Of a stretch of DNA of 64,000 nucleotides, positions 44,648 to 55,727 are shown in pieces (positions within the stretch are counted from its first letter, which is position 1; each line of letters opens with the position of its first letter). The stretch is from positions 220,893,528-220,957,527 of the forward strand of contig NC_092876.1 of the NCBI RefSeq assembly GCF_028372415.1. The letters run 5' to 3'. Both the position numbers and the translations under genes were made by a program. The stretch is from Notamacropus eugenii (lineage: Eukaryota; Chordata; Mammalia; Diprotodontia; Macropodidae). A model generated the notes under the pieces. That model was given only the letters and a program-made list of their open reading frames with translations. It made no database searches and was not told the origin of the DNA.

Positions 44648-44938
44648 ATGAAAGCACTCAACATTCCCACCAAGGGGAACAAGATAGACATCCGGACCAG
44701 TGAGGCTGATAACCAGCTAGCTGTCACCTTTATTGGATATCTTTACAAGGTGAGGCTGGGACTGTCACCAAAAGTTGTTATTAGCTACCAGGCCCACAAA
44801 GAAAAGGCCACCAAAAGTGACTCTTTCATTGAGAACAAATCTATGGTGTGAGGCTTTAGCACATATACCAAGTCCACCCTACCCTTCACCCTAATTTCCT
44901 CTGAAAATAAAAATTAAAAAATAGAAAAATAAAAATAC
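44648..44938 (+). pseudogene. Possible processed retrocopy with A-rich tail, parent unknown
   Basis: A 67-codon frame (44648-44851) starts MKALNIPTKGNKIDIRTSEA, has GYLYKVRLGL in the middle and ends in lysine-rich sequence (SYQAHKEKATKSDSF). It is richer in G+C than its surroundings. It is followed by about 50 bp that look like a short 3' UTR, then an A-rich run from 44903 to 44938 ('ctgaaaataaaaattaaaaa' and beyond). That layout fits a reverse-transcribed mRNA. Upstream, another frame (44601-44649) reads into it after a one-base shift, so the parent frame may continue further 5'. I do not recognise the parent, and no target-site duplication is clear. Confidence 0.35.
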
Positions 44939-45581
44939 CAAGGAAACATTTTTGTAACTGTCAAAAAGAATCAGACACTACTAGGCAGGCAGTCAAGCAG
45001 TGGGCAGGTCCAGATATATAAAACTTCAAGTTCAGCAATTGAAGGTTCAAGAGTTGGAGTCAGAGTCTAGAGACAGAATGACTCTTGGGAAAGAAATTTC
45101 TCTCTAGCTTCATCAACCCCCTTTTCCCAATGCCTGTCCGGGATAGTGGGCCAGTAGCATTGCCGTCCAGCTGGGATCAGAAATGTTGGACCAGAAAGAG
45201 ACAATACATATGGCCCATGACAGAATGACACATTGAAAGCAAATGGACTTGGAAAGACAGTCACTCAAGGAGAGAGGCAGCTTTAAGCAGCATCAGTCCT
45301 TGCATCGAATACAATGGCTGATGATGGACTGAAGAAAGTTTTCCTAGGTTATAAGGTGGAAGGGGTTGTGTGATAACTATGAGTGTGAGTCCACTTTTCC
45401 CATGGGCTCATGTGTATTTGTGGGAGATTGTACCAGAATTTGGGGGGATTTTTTTTTAACCAACTGTTCATAATATACCACGTAGTAAATTCCTTTGCCA
45501 AAAGCTAAGTAAATATACTGGCTGATTTTTAGAGGGAAGAACACTGGTGGGGACTTATCAGTGACAGTAGTAGAAACCTAG
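44939..45581. other. Unique DNA, nothing recognised
   Basis: The 65-codon minus frame at 45067-45264 has no known match. Poly-T at 45452-45459. Confidence 0.4.
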
Positions 45582-45894
45582 GGGCAGCTAGGCAGTGCAT
45601 AGAGCACCAGTGCAAGAGTCAGGAGGACCTCAGTTCAAATCTCACCTCAGACACTTGACACTCAGTAGTTGTGTGACCCTGGGCAAGTTACTTAAGCCCA
45701 ATTGCATCATCCTGGGTCATCTCCAGTCATCCTGATGCATATCTGGTCACTGGATTCAGATGGCTCTGGAGGAGAAGTGAGGCTGGTGACCTGCACAACC
45801 CTCCCTCACTCAAAACAAAGTCAAGTGCAAGTCATGTCGTTATTTCTCTGATGGCATGGTCTTCTTTGGCAACGAAGGATGAACACACACACAC
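45582..45894 (+). repeat. Marsupial SINE with chimeric tail, with target-site duplication
   Basis: Same structure as 27505-27806: head 'gggcagctaggcagtgcata', body 'aggaggacctcagttcaaat', tail 'catcctgggtcatctccagt', 'gattcagatggctctggagg', 'ggcaacgaaggatgaacaca', then a short (CA)n. Flanked by perfect 13-bp repeats 'agtagaaacctag' at 45569-45581 and 45895-45907. Confidence 0.95.
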
Positions 45895-45976
45895 AGTAGA
45901 AACCTAGTCCCTCTGGGTTACTCATATTAATCCACTCTTCTCTGGGGATCCTAACTTGTCAGTGCAAGTGGGGGTG

Positions 45977-46007
45977 CATCATCATCCTCATCCTCATCCT
46001 CATCATT
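45977..46007. repeat. (CATCCT)n tract
   Basis: 'catcctcatcctcatcctca' with 'catcat' ends. Confidence 0.9.
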
Positions 46008-46160
46008 AACATTCATATATCACTTTAAGGTTTTTAAAGACCTTTAAAGTATTAATCTTACAACAATCCTGTGTTACACATGAGGAAATTAAAACTAAGA
46101 GAGATAAAGTGGCATATCCATGGTCACCAAACTTGTGTTTCAGCACTTTCTCCCAATACA
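46000..46160 (-). repeat. SINE/MIR, antisense
   Basis: 'ttaacattcatatatcactt', 'ttaaggtttttaaagacctt', 'acacatgaggaaattaaaac', 'ggcatatccatggtcacc'. Confidence 0.75.
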
Positions 46161-46324
46161 TCTTATTATTTCCTTTCTCCACACATTTGCTCATATCAGT
46201 TTTCCTCTCTGTAAGGGTCCACCATGAGATTGCCTTTCCATGTAAGAAAAAACACCCAGCTGTTCCTTCAGAACTTATATTTCAGTGTTCTATCATCTAT
46301 ATGAAACCTTTTCTAGATTATGCA

Positions 46325-46468
46325 ATGTAGAGATAAAAGAGATCTCAAAGTTCTCCTAGTACAGTCCCCTAATATTGTAGGTATTTTTTGTTTTGTTTTT
46401 AACAGATGAAACCACTAAGACCTAGAAAAGTTAAGTGATTTACCTAAGATTATACTGCTAGTTCTTGA
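46325..46468 (-). repeat. MIR, antisense
   Basis: 'gataaaagagatctcaaagt', 'acagatgaaaccactaagac', 'gtgatttacctaagattata', with a (TTTTG)n run inside at 46386-46400. Confidence 0.7.
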
Positions 46469-46544
46469 GCAAAATAAAGTGTTCTCTTGTTCCTCTCATC
46501 TCTCTACTATGTATTCTCTATATCACTCATTGGGCTTTCATAAT

Positions 46545-46775
46545 TTACTGCCTTTTGATGCAAGTGTTCATGTGTGAATATTTTATATTTCCAACTAGAT
46601 TGTAAGGTCCTTGAAGGTAAATACTGTGTTTTATTTCTCTCCTTTTGGACTCTTGTTTCTCCATCTCTCTGACACTGTCTCTGTGTCTCAGTCTTTGCCT
46701 TTCATTCTCTAGCGCTCTGCATATACTGGATGCTTGTGATAAATATCTGCCTATTGATTGATTGAAGACTGAAAT
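46545..46775 (+). mobile_element. L2 3' end, sense, with an internal pyrimidine insert
   Basis: 'tagattgtaaggtccttgaa', 'tactgtgttttatttctctc' and the terminus 'tgcatatactggatgcttgt' then 'attgattgattgaag'. About 50 bp of C/T-rich simple sequence at 46655-46710 interrupt it. Confidence 0.75.
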
Positions 46776-48480
46776 TGAGCAGGATAATACTTCTCTCACT
46801 GAAATGGGAGTTAGTCCAAAGAGGAACAGATTATTTTAAGTACAAGTCACCATCAACAGACTAAATTCACACTGCAACCTATATATATCTCCGGAAATTT
46901 AAGAAGAGAGAAGCAAATTTTGGATATATTATATGCCATAATGGCTCAGTTACATGAGAAGATTACACTGTAATATTGTGTTCTCTTTAATATGGAGAAA
47001 ACAAAAATTCCTATGGCATGACCCATAGTGAGAATGAAAATAATTTCTTTTGGCAACTCTGCATATCTTCTGAATTATTGAATGAGTTTTGTTGAATACT
47101 GGGACATTCTGGAACTGATTTCCAAATCACAGAATAACTAGGAAATTGTGCTGTTCTGCCGCTAACTTAAACCTTCATAAACAGAGTGGGCTTTCCCCTT
47201 GTTCCCTTTCACCTTCAGACCCCAAAAAGACCTCACTGGAATTCACAACTTGTTCAGCAACAGCTCTACTTGAAACAATGAAAGCTCTATATCTGATCAC
47301 AAGCAGTTGATCCCCAGACATGTTTATTGATGGCACCATCAAGGAAAACAGCAGACTGACATACAATACAAAGAAACTTGGCAGACTTTAGAGTGGCAAT
47401 TCAGTTTTGGCATTTATATCGGTAAAAACAGATTACACGGCTTAGTGTAGCTCAAGCCTTATTTAATCTTGCAAAATGTCTGATTTGATCAGGTGGTTTT
47501 CCACTGAGAGCAACACCTCTGTTTCTAGGAACCCCCTTTCATGGTTTACACTGATTTAGTGCCTACTCTTTGTTTTAGAGTGTATGGTATTTCACCACTG
47601 ATTCATTTCTCCCCATTGACCCTATTCAAGAGGATCTGTGGATGGAGTCAACAAATAGTGTATATAGAATTAAAAACAACAACAACCCACAACACCCTGT
47701 AAGAATACTGACGCTTAGCGGCTAGGGATCTCCATTACAGTTGCTATTACATATTAATATCTACCAACACATTCCATGGTAATAAAATAAATGATACACA
47801 AATTTTAAGTCCACTTGGCAAAGTGATATATAGTATTTGAAGTGTTGTGGGTTCTGCAGCAGCTGTCATTTCCACACCAATCCATTTCATTACATAGTAA
47901 ACAGGTGGCTCACACATATTGTTTTTACTACATAAGATTTTTAATTTTTCTCAGTCCCACTGAAATAAGTAGTGCATTTTTTGCTGTTGATTTTCATCCG
48001 ACACTTTGTGACCAGAAGAATATACCATGATGTGATGGAGAAAAAGCAAATGCAGAGTATGTAATGCTCGCTCCCTTCTCCACAGTTGCCTATGAATCCT
48101 TAAATATGAATAAGTCATACTGGCTACTCAGGTAATTATACTTACACGAGACCAAGAAAATAGACTCAAGATTGCTGATTTGTTAATAAGCCCCATTACT
48201 ATTAGCTATTACATATGGGATTCAAGGAATTTAGTTGTTATGAAGTTCTTTAGAAAAAATTCTACAGTCTATTCTTTCACAGTCTTTGCTATGCTTCCTT
48301 TGAGATTTTATGCATTTACAAGTTTGACATAACTTTAAGATTAGAGAATAAATAACTCCTACTTAATTTCCCCACAAAATGGAAAACATGATATCTCTCT
48401 AAGGTAGCATCTACATGATTCTCTGCTTTGTTGTAGTCACTGAAAAGAAGTGTAGAATATTATCTTCTCTTTTCTTTGTA
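46776..48480. other. Long unique interval, candidate conserved non-coding DNA
   Basis: No repeat family. At 47840-47960 lie E-box-like motifs CAGCTG ('gcagcagctgtcatttcc') and CAGGTG ('aaacaggtggctcac'). At 48086-48131 a 46-nt stretch has a good acceptor ('cccttctccacag') and a donor (CAG then 'gtaatt'), and one frame is open (AYESLNMNKSYWLL). All are weak signals. Confidence 0.35.
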
Positions 48481-48550
48481 AGTATGTATATGTACATATA
48501 TGTATGCATATATATGGTATTTGCACATACACACGTGTATGCATGTATAA
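48481..48550. repeat. (TATG)/(CACA) degenerate microsatellite
   Basis: 'gtatgtatatgtacatatat' and 'gcacatacacacgtgtatgc'. Confidence 0.7.
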
Positions 48551-48704
48551 AAGAGAGAGACAGATACTCAGACACCTATGTAACTAGTGGATGTGAAATT
48601 TTTAAAATTAGATCTCAGATTTTATTAATACAGGGTGTTCCTAGTGAGGAAATTCTTTCCACCAATGCAGATTGGCACTTTCTCTACAACTTATAGTTTC
48701 CTGG

Positions 48705-48838
48705 AGCATTAAGATTTTTAAGTGGTTTGCTCAGAATTATACAACCAGAATCTATCAGACACAAGACTTAGACTCAGGTTTTCTAAGTTCAGGATGAGGT
48801 CAGTTCTCTAACCACTACACCAAGCAATCTCAGGTAAA
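48705..48838 (-). repeat. MIR fragment, antisense
   Basis: 'aagtggtttgctcagaatta', 'gacacaagacttagactcag', 'tctctaaccactacaccaag'. Confidence 0.75.
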
Positions 48839-49424
48839 AAAAAAAGTGAGAGTAGCATTATGGGAACTCTATATCCATGATGTGACTTATTTTGTATATT
48901 TGGGTTTTTTAAGTACTTAAACATAACTGCAACAGAATATTTGATAGAAAGAATTTAAGGCATTGGTACAACAGGCGTTTTCAAATATGGTGTAGGTCAC
49001 ATTAAACAAGCTCAGCATATGAACTCAACATTTGTAAATCCAGATTTATAAAGCTGGTACATTAGGGTATGGTTATTAGCTGTACAAAAGGATTCACCAG
49101 AAAAGTCCAGCTGCTTGTTTATGTGCAAGTAAAACCACGTGTCGAACATATTCTTGAAAAATACTTCTCTTGTTCAAGTTGAGGCACATCTACAGTAAGC
49201 TTCTCCCCTTAATTGTGGATAGGCACAAAAAGACGGGGAAGGAAAGAAATGGAGCAACTGCGAGGTAGTGTGGAGTGGGAGGAGAAAAGGTGAGAATCCC
49301 TCCCTTTCTTCATGTGGGAAGAGTGGTTCTGAGCATGACTGTCCTCATGAGTGTTGCCTTCGTAGGGAGTTACAGAATGGGGATGGTTTTACTGGTTATC
49401 CAGGCTTCTGATGCTTGAGTAAAC
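48839..49424. other. Unique DNA, possible conserved stretch
   Basis: 48960-49210 is repeat-free and complex, with a CACGTG box ('aaaccacgtgtcgaac' near 49133-49148). No gene. Confidence 0.35.
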
Positions 49425-49530
49425 TTTGTGAAGACAAATGCCTTATCTTAATTTTGCATATCCATAGCAGCTAGCACAGTACTCTGTATACAGTGGGAGT
49501 TATTAATTAATATTAATAAATGATGTTTTT
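49425..49530 (+). mobile_element. L2 3' end, sense
   Basis: 'tgtgaagacaaatgccttat', 'gcagctagcacagtactctg', 'ttaatattaataaatgatg'. Confidence 0.7.
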
Positions 49531-49814
49531 TAAAAAATTGTACCACTTCTATCCTTCTAATGTAGAGTCTTCAGGCAGACACTGTATGTGGACCTTTCTG
49601 TATTCTCAAGCAGGGATTCCACACCTGAGCTTCATAGAATACTTTGCCAGTTTTCATTACAATTGCCTTCCTTTATAAACTTATATGTTTTATTTTACAC
49701 TTTTAACAACATTATTCTGAGAAGGGGATCCATAATCTTTACCAGACTGCCATGACACAAATGGTTATAGAACCCTTGCTCTCCAGGTAGAAAGGGGAGA
49801 AAAGTCTTATTTGC

Positions 49815-49995
49815 AGCTCAGAAGTATCGTATATTTAGAGCTGGAAGAGTAGTTCTCTGGTCTAACATACTGATTTTACAGGAGAGGAAACAGGTAAATT
49901 AATGCCTGGGCAGATAGCTAATACAGGATAGAGAACTAGGACTCAAACTCAAGCCCATGGAAGTTCATATGACCCTGGCCTATGATCCTTGAGAT
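49815..49995 (-). repeat. MIR, antisense
   Basis: 'tatttagagctggaagagta', 'gattttacaggagaggaaac', 'gatagctaatacaggataga', 'aggactcaaactcaagccca'. Confidence 0.75.
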
Positions 49996-50336
49996 AGATA
50001 ACCAGGTTGATTCTATGTTAGTGTAACATCCTTGTGTTAACAAGGTTATTTTAGCTTGTAGAATAAAAACATTCAACTTTTAAAAAGAAAATTACGTACA
50101 GTGCCCTTCAGTATATTATACTTCTTGCTGTGAGTAAGATTTGCCACCCCACGTCCTTTTATCCATTTCCCTCCTACCTTTCCCTATATGATCTTTTGTG
50201 GGTGGGATGGGGGAGAGAGATGCTCACTTAAGTTACCAGATAGAAATGTCTAAATGTAACAGATGCACAAATGCAGTTTGGGATGAAGGTATCATTTCAA
50301 ATCTGTTCTCACAGCCCTCACAATTCCATTTTCACT
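49996..50336. other. Unique DNA, nothing recognised
   Basis: No supported feature before the (GT)n repeat. Confidence 0.4.
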
Positions 50337-50338
50337 AG

Positions 50339-50340
<2 letters not shown>

Positions 50341-50372
<32 letters not shown>
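50341..50372. repeat. (GT)16 microsatellite
   Basis: Sixteen uninterrupted GT units, long enough to be variable in a population. Confidence 0.98.
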
Positions 50373-50373
<1 letters not shown>

Positions 50374-50924
50374 TGTTAAAATACAGTAGGGCTAATCCTA
50401 ATCTTACCTTAACCATCACTTCCATACCTTACAACTAGTTTATCCTGCTCATCAACAAAGGCTTTTCATAGAGATCCAGTAGAATTGCACACTGCTCATG
50501 CAAATAATTTCCAAGGAACAGAAATGCATGATCAGAGCCCAGTATGTCAGAATGGGTACTAATATTCTTTACCATGCAGTTACATTAATTTTATCACTTT
50601 TTTATTCATCTAAATTTACCTATGGGTTATCTTCGTGCCATTAGGTATAGTTTGCTATTATTTGTGGGGGGGAAAAGAAGCACATCATCACCTATAATAA
50701 TGACATATATTAAAACACTATGGTATCACTTAACGTATTGTTACATTTCAGAAATGTCCATATACAATAACACTTTATTTTTATGCTGTCTAAATCTTTT
50801 ATTTAAAGACATCTGGTACATTTGGCTCAGCGGACAAAATATGACAGTGCTGAAAAATAGTATTAGCAATTCTTATGACTTTTCTCTACATATTTTAAGA
50901 TTGTGTATGTTAGGCTTTTCATGG
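50373..50924. other. Unique DNA, nothing recognised
   Basis: A 104-codon frame at 50622-50936 is rich in Leu/Tyr/Ser, matches nothing known and overlaps the following MIR, so it is not called. Confidence 0.4.
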
Positions 50925-51035
50925 TATGATGTATAGAGCAGTGGACCAGAATTAGAGTCACTGACAGTCTTGTGACCTTGGAAAAATTATTGTTCACTCA
51001 GTGCCTAGATTTAGAAGGGCAGATTCTCATCTGCT
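50925..51035 (+). repeat. MIR, sense
   Basis: 'gtatagagcagtggaccaga', 'cagtcttgtgaccttggaaa', 'ttgttcactcagtgcctaga'. Confidence 0.65.
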
Positions 51036-51244
51036 ACCACTGCAGTTTTATGGTTATATAAGAGAAAAATATGCCACCAAGTATCTGTAAAATGGGGATA
51101 TGGAAAATTTCTACTAGATTTTGACATCACTTTTTTGTGTGTTTCATAATACATATTTTTATTGTTGGTGTTATCATACTTAAGTGTATTTCTTAAATTT
51201 ATTTTCCTACAACACCTAGAAGTTTGCTCTGTTTACATCTGGGG

Positions 51245-51515
51245 AGGCAATATAATGTAACGAGAGAGCACTGATTCTGATTTCAGAAGTTTAGGGGCTC
51301 TGATTTTGGCTCTGATATTTTATGCCAATGTGAGCTTTAACAGTTTGTGTTACTGTTCTAGGTCTTGATTATTTCTTTGTCCATAAAATGAGGGGATTGG
51401 AATAAATGAACTTATGAGCTTGAGCAGATTACTTTCTGTCATGGGCCTCAGTTTCCTAAATTATAAAATGGGGGAGGACCAAATGTTCTTTTAAGGTCCT
51501 TGTCAGATTCAGGGA
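51245..51515 (+). repeat. Two overlapping MIR copies, sense
   Basis: First: 'gaggcaatataatgtaacga', 'tttgtccataaaatgagggg'. Second: 'tgagcagattactttctgtc', 'ggcctcagtttcctaaatta', 'ttaaggtccttgtcagattc'. Confidence 0.75.
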
Positions 51516-52114
51516 AATAGTATTAACTTTGTTTTTGTTTGATTTTATATATGAATTACAAGTGAAAATCTAACATATATACTTGTACTCCTTTTAGACC
51601 TTAAAACCGAAATTATATTTAAAACTCATTTAGAAAAAATATTGTATAGGACTTCTAAAATATTTGGCTACTTTGTTACTCTTTGCTGTCTAGTAATATA
51701 GGAATTTGCTGTCATAAGTGTTGGCCTTGAAAGTGATGCTTCCACAAAGTATGCTACTGTATTAGGGACATACATGAAGAGATACTTCTGGAAACTTCAC
51801 ATGAAGCCTGGTGTTTCAGCTGGTGTGTGCTGTCCTCTGCTGGATGGAATCTGCTATCCTGGTTCAGATGTGTGTGTGTGTGACACCTTGCCTGTCCAGA
51901 ACCTGCTGTACCCTTAAATGCTTTATCTCATGGAATCCAAGAGTAGTGAGTAGATTGAAAGTAAAGAAATCTGAACTCATAAGCCATTTTTCTATGAGTC
52001 ACTGGTTTCCCTCATCTATTAAAAAACAAAAAGAAAAAGGCTCAATGGCAATTTATATTGAAATGAATTTAGTTGAAATAATTAATCCATGGTATAATTA
52101 TGAGAAGTAGCAAG
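51516..52114. other. Unique DNA, nothing recognised
   Basis: The 99-codon frame at 51811-52110 has a cysteine-rich start but no known motif spacing; flanks lack splice signals. Confidence 0.4.
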
Positions 52115-52235
52115 TCCCTCTTTTGATACATACTGGCAGTATGACCCTGGACAGGTCACTTAACTCTTAGTGCCCCAAGTAGGTCTCTAAAATTTTGAGT
52201 TGTTGAGAAGGTATCAGCTTCCTATATGAGTGAAA
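52115..52235 (+). repeat. SINE fragment, sense
   Basis: 'ctggcagtatgaccctggac' and 'aggtcacttaactcttagtg', then a tail 'gttgagaaggtatcagcttc' that also occurs, mutated, at 56620-56650. Confidence 0.7.
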
Positions 52236-52256
52236 TCACAGGTCTGGTTTAAAATA

Positions 52257-52367
52257 TAATGTATGTATGTAAAGGTATCTATACATATATAGATATGTAT
52301 ATACATATAAACATACATATGTGTATATACATACACACATTTATATATGTATAGATACATTTATATG
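52257..52367. repeat. Degenerate (TATG)n/(TACA)n microsatellite
   Basis: 'atacatatatagatatgtat', 'acatacatatgtgtatatac'. Confidence 0.85.
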
Positions 52368-52711
52368 TAGGACTTTGATGATATAAAGGGTAACATAAGC
52401 TTTAACAGAGGAAGAGTTTGGTTTTTCTGTGGTATGCTTCAAGGATGAAAGATTTCATTATTGTGCACCAGTGAAGAAGCCCTGCTTGCTTTAGTTCAAT
52501 GGGTTTTGTTCATTGTTATGACCAAAACAAAACAAATCCAAAAAGGATCACTTGGCAGTCAAACTTCTTCTGACGAGCCTTTCCAAACTTACACATTATG
52601 GCTGTGTGGTCTGTTACCATGCCTTTCCAGCTTAGATGGACTTGCCAGAGCTTCAGTCTCTCAGCCTTTACAAACCCCAGATGAACTCCAATAAGACATG
52701 AGAATAAAGTA
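52368..52711. other. Unique DNA, nothing recognised
   Basis: 77-codon frame at 52461-52694 is not recognised. Locally GC-richer at 52560-52690. Confidence 0.35.
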
Positions 52712-52744
52712 TCAGTCAGTCAATCGAGTCAATCAGTCAGTCAA
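52712..52744. repeat. (CAGT)/(CAAT) tetranucleotide repeat
   Basis: 'atcagtcagtcaatcgagtc' and 'aatcagtcagtcaa'. It may be the decayed tandem tail of an L2. Confidence 0.85.
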
Positions 52745-52769
52745 GTTTCCATGTACTTTCCTACATGTG

Positions 52770-52895
52770 TCACCTCTCCCTATTAGAATGTAAGTTCTTA
52801 GAGGATGAGGACTGTCTTTCTTTTGCAGTTTTATCTGTAGCACTTAACAGGGCCTGGAGCATGGGAAGCATTTAGTAAATGCTTTCTCATTTCAT
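52770..52895 (+). mobile_element. L2 3' end, sense
   Basis: 'ctattagaatgtaagttctt', 'gaggatgaggactgtctttc', 'tagcacttaacagggcctgg', 'gcatttagtaaatgctttct'. Confidence 0.85.
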
Positions 52896-53149
52896 ATCAC
52901 TGGCTTCTTAGATGAAAGCAAGAACAAGATCTAGTAAAGCAAGTTACCTAAAAGTCATATGACCACCATGCTAGACTGGGAGTGTTGCTCTTGACCTACA
53001 TGCATTTCTCTTACAAATTATAGTTAATAAAATGGTATAATACTGAGCAAAGGTATAGAGGAAAAGAATTATGAATATATTACTAGTTTCTTATGGATTT
53101 TTTATATATTGGCTATCAGGAATTTTTTATATACTGGCTATTGGCTTAT

Positions 53150-53300
53150 TTTCCTATGGGGAAACTGAGGCCCAGAAAGGTTAAGTGACTTGCCCAAAGT
53201 CACACAGGTAATATCAGAGGTGGGATTTTAACCCAATCAATACCTTTGACTCCAGAGCCAGTATGTTTTTTTTTTCTGATACACTATGTTGTTTCCTACC
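53150..53300 (-). repeat. SINE/MIR, antisense
   Basis: 'ggggaaactgaggcccagaa', 'gacttgcccaaagtcacaca', 'ctttgactccagagccagta'. Confidence 0.9.
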
Positions 53301-53379
53301 CATAATACTTTATGTTGTAAATATTTTTAAAAGTTACAAATTTTTTGTCAAAATTTTTATTTTTATGTCCCTTTCAGAA

Positions 53380-53565
53380 TTTAGAATTTGAATAGCCTTT
53401 AGAGGTCATTTATCTCAACCCTCTCATTTTACAGAGTAAGGAAATTGAAGTCATATCAGTTACCTAAGGTCTTACTTTTAGTAAATGGGCTTAGAATTCA
53501 TATTCTTTGATTTTTCAAATGCTGGGCTCTTTCTACCACACTCCATTGCCTCTCAAGTTTGAACT
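53380..53565 (-). repeat. MIR, antisense
   Basis: 'agcctttagaggtcatttat', 'aaccctctcattttacagag', 'ctttctaccacactccattg'. Confidence 0.8.
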
Positions 53566-54014
53566 CCTCCATGATTTTAGATTTGGGGAAATAAATTTCA
53601 ATTCCCAAAGTCTGTGATATCTTTTAAGCATATAGGTGGAGCTGAGGTCTCTTTGATATGGATGCTCCTTTCAATAACACAGATCAAAGCCCATCCATGC
53701 CTGTCCATTCTGGCTAAGTCTCACACTGTCCTTCTATAACTTCATTATTAGGGGTCCACTCAAAGTACAAAGAGCCATACTTGTTTTCTCTTTCATATGA
53801 GGATACCAATTGTGCACATAGGCATTCCATTATTCTAGCCCATCTTCCTTTTCATGCATGTATTTCTTTGATGTCATCCTTTACACCACTTCTTAATTCC
53901 TTTTTTTGTAATGTGTTATTGCAGTCTGCTCATATCTACCATATGCTTCTCCATTCCCCTTTGGATAGTCCTCAATTTTGATTCTTTTGAGACTCAGTAT
54001 TTTATGATTTATAA
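53566..54014. other. Unique DNA, nothing recognised
   Basis: No supported feature. 66-codon frame at 53781-53981 not recognised. Confidence 0.4.
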
Positions 54015-54195
54015 CCATAAGTGCCGTGGAAAGAATACTACATTTGGAATCAGAGGACATGAGTGCCACTTTCTACTTGTGTGACCTCAGGCAAGTCACT
54101 TACCCTCTTTGGGCCTCAGTTTTCTTATCTGTAAAACTAGGAAGTTGAACTAGATGATCTCTAAGGTCTCTTTCACCTCTAAATACAAGGCGCTG
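54015..54195 (+). repeat. MIR, sense, well preserved
   Basis: 'atttggaatcagaggacatg', 'gtgacctcaggcaagtcact', 'gggcctcagttttcttatct', 'aactagatgatctctaaggt'. Confidence 0.9.
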
Positions 54196-55029
54196 TAGAA
54201 TTATCTATTGTATTTATGGGTCTTAAAAGGTGTACATAAGAGATTTTGGAAAAGGGAGAAAATGTAATGTACTTTGCAATGTCCACATTCTTTTTATACT
54301 TATAGAATGTAGCATCAGTAGGTACAGCCCTGAATATTTAATTAATAGGAGCAAGGGATCACTGTTTTGCTCCTAAATGAATGTTTTTTAGCTCATATAA
54401 TTCTCTCAAAGAGCAAAAAAAAAAAGTTGTGCTAATTATCTTGATACTTATGTGTATTTTTCCCCTGACCCACTGACTACCTAGATATTCATCTTTATAT
54501 GTTTTATTTCAGTGTTACACTTTCATTTTCTTATTTATTTTTCTGGTCAGATACTATGACTTCTACTTTCTTACTTCTTTCTCAGCCTTATCTCCCCCTG
54601 CGTCCTGTTTTTAGCCCAACTTCTTTTGCCATCTCATCTTCTAGTGGCAATTATTTGAATTCCTCTCTTGTTCCCGCAACAAAAAAAAGCAAAGTTGGCA
54701 TGGATCTTGTATGGAATGAAAGGACATGCCTGTGCATTCATCTCATGTTCTTCAAATGAATTAGGACTTTATGCCCTAACTCACTGGCGTAATTGTAGCA
54801 CCAGCAGGTAAGTATGTTTCCTCAACTGTATCCCTATCACCAGAATTTTGAGAAACATTTTTTGTGTCCTTTTCTTACAGTTGAGTTAGTCTTTTCAGTG
54901 CTGATTATCCCATTACATTCTGCTTTCAGTAAGTTAATTGATATTTGAATACATGGCACAGTCCATGGTGCCACAAGCAGCGTAAGGACTTCAGGGTCTT
55001 TGGCACCCTGACACATATTCTCCACTTTG
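54196..55029. other. Unique DNA, nothing certain
   Basis: An 86-codon frame at 54499-54759 and a 62-codon minus frame at 54837-55025 are not recognised. Confidence 0.4.
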
Positions 55030-55465
55030 CCCTGACCAAAGTTCTATTAGGCACCCGAATAAATACCGAGAAGCCCTGTTTTGCCTGTGAGCCTCAGGCA
55101 AAGTGTAATAGGATGTAATCATTGTGAATCACCAAGTACCTTAAAAACCTTGAGAACTTATTTGGAGCTGTGGCAATAGCAAGGCATTCAATACTGTGTT
55201 CTGTTGAGGAGAATGAAGCCACAAGATTGAGCTGTTTGGTTAAATGTAATTATATCGTCTGAACACTGAGTGGCACTAAAACCCAGGTCACAGATAAAAT
55301 GCTTAGGATGCTGGTTTCTGGGCCTGAAAGTCTTAAATTGACTTCTTAGGTTTAACATTTCGTTCATGGGTAGAGAAATGTTGTATTTTTGGGCATAAAT
55401 ATTGTCTGACAAAATTGTGCTATTCTGTGGACCAATTAATTTGGGAAATTAGAAGTTATTTATAC
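55030..55465. other. Candidate conserved non-coding element
   Basis: Repeat-free, complex sequence with homeodomain-like sites ('aaatgtaattatatcgtctg', 'ggaccaattaatttgggaaa') and few CpGs. A 74-codon minus frame (55188-55412) is open but shows no protein family. Inference from texture only. Confidence 0.3.
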
Positions 55466-55477
55466 ACAATTTGCTGT

Positions 55478-55725
55478 CAGTCAACATTTATTAAGCCCCC
55501 ACTGTGTTTTAGACACCGTGTTAAACACGGAATATATAAAGAAAAACAAAAACCAGTCCCTGCCCTTTAGAAGTTCACAGTCTGAGGAGGGAGACAACGT
55601 GAAAACAACTATATTTGTATAGATAGAGGGAGGATGAATTGGAGATTATCTCAGAGGGAAAACACTAAGATTATGGAGGACGAGGAAAAGCTTCTTATAA
55701 AAGGTGGGATTCTAGCTGAGATATA
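55478..55725 (-). mobile_element. L2 3' end, antisense
   Basis: 'gtcaacatttattaagcccc', 'agacaccgtgttaaacacgg', 'cagtccctgccctttagaag', 'gattatctcagagggaaaac', 'ataaaaggtgggattctagc'. One of the cleaner L2 termini in the window. Confidence 0.9.
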
Positions 55726-55727
55726 TA

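Noticed and set aside
44648..44851. Resemblance of part of the frame to LAMTOR3 and to small ribosomal proteins
   Set aside because: Only a few residues agree and in the wrong spacing; no identification is justified.
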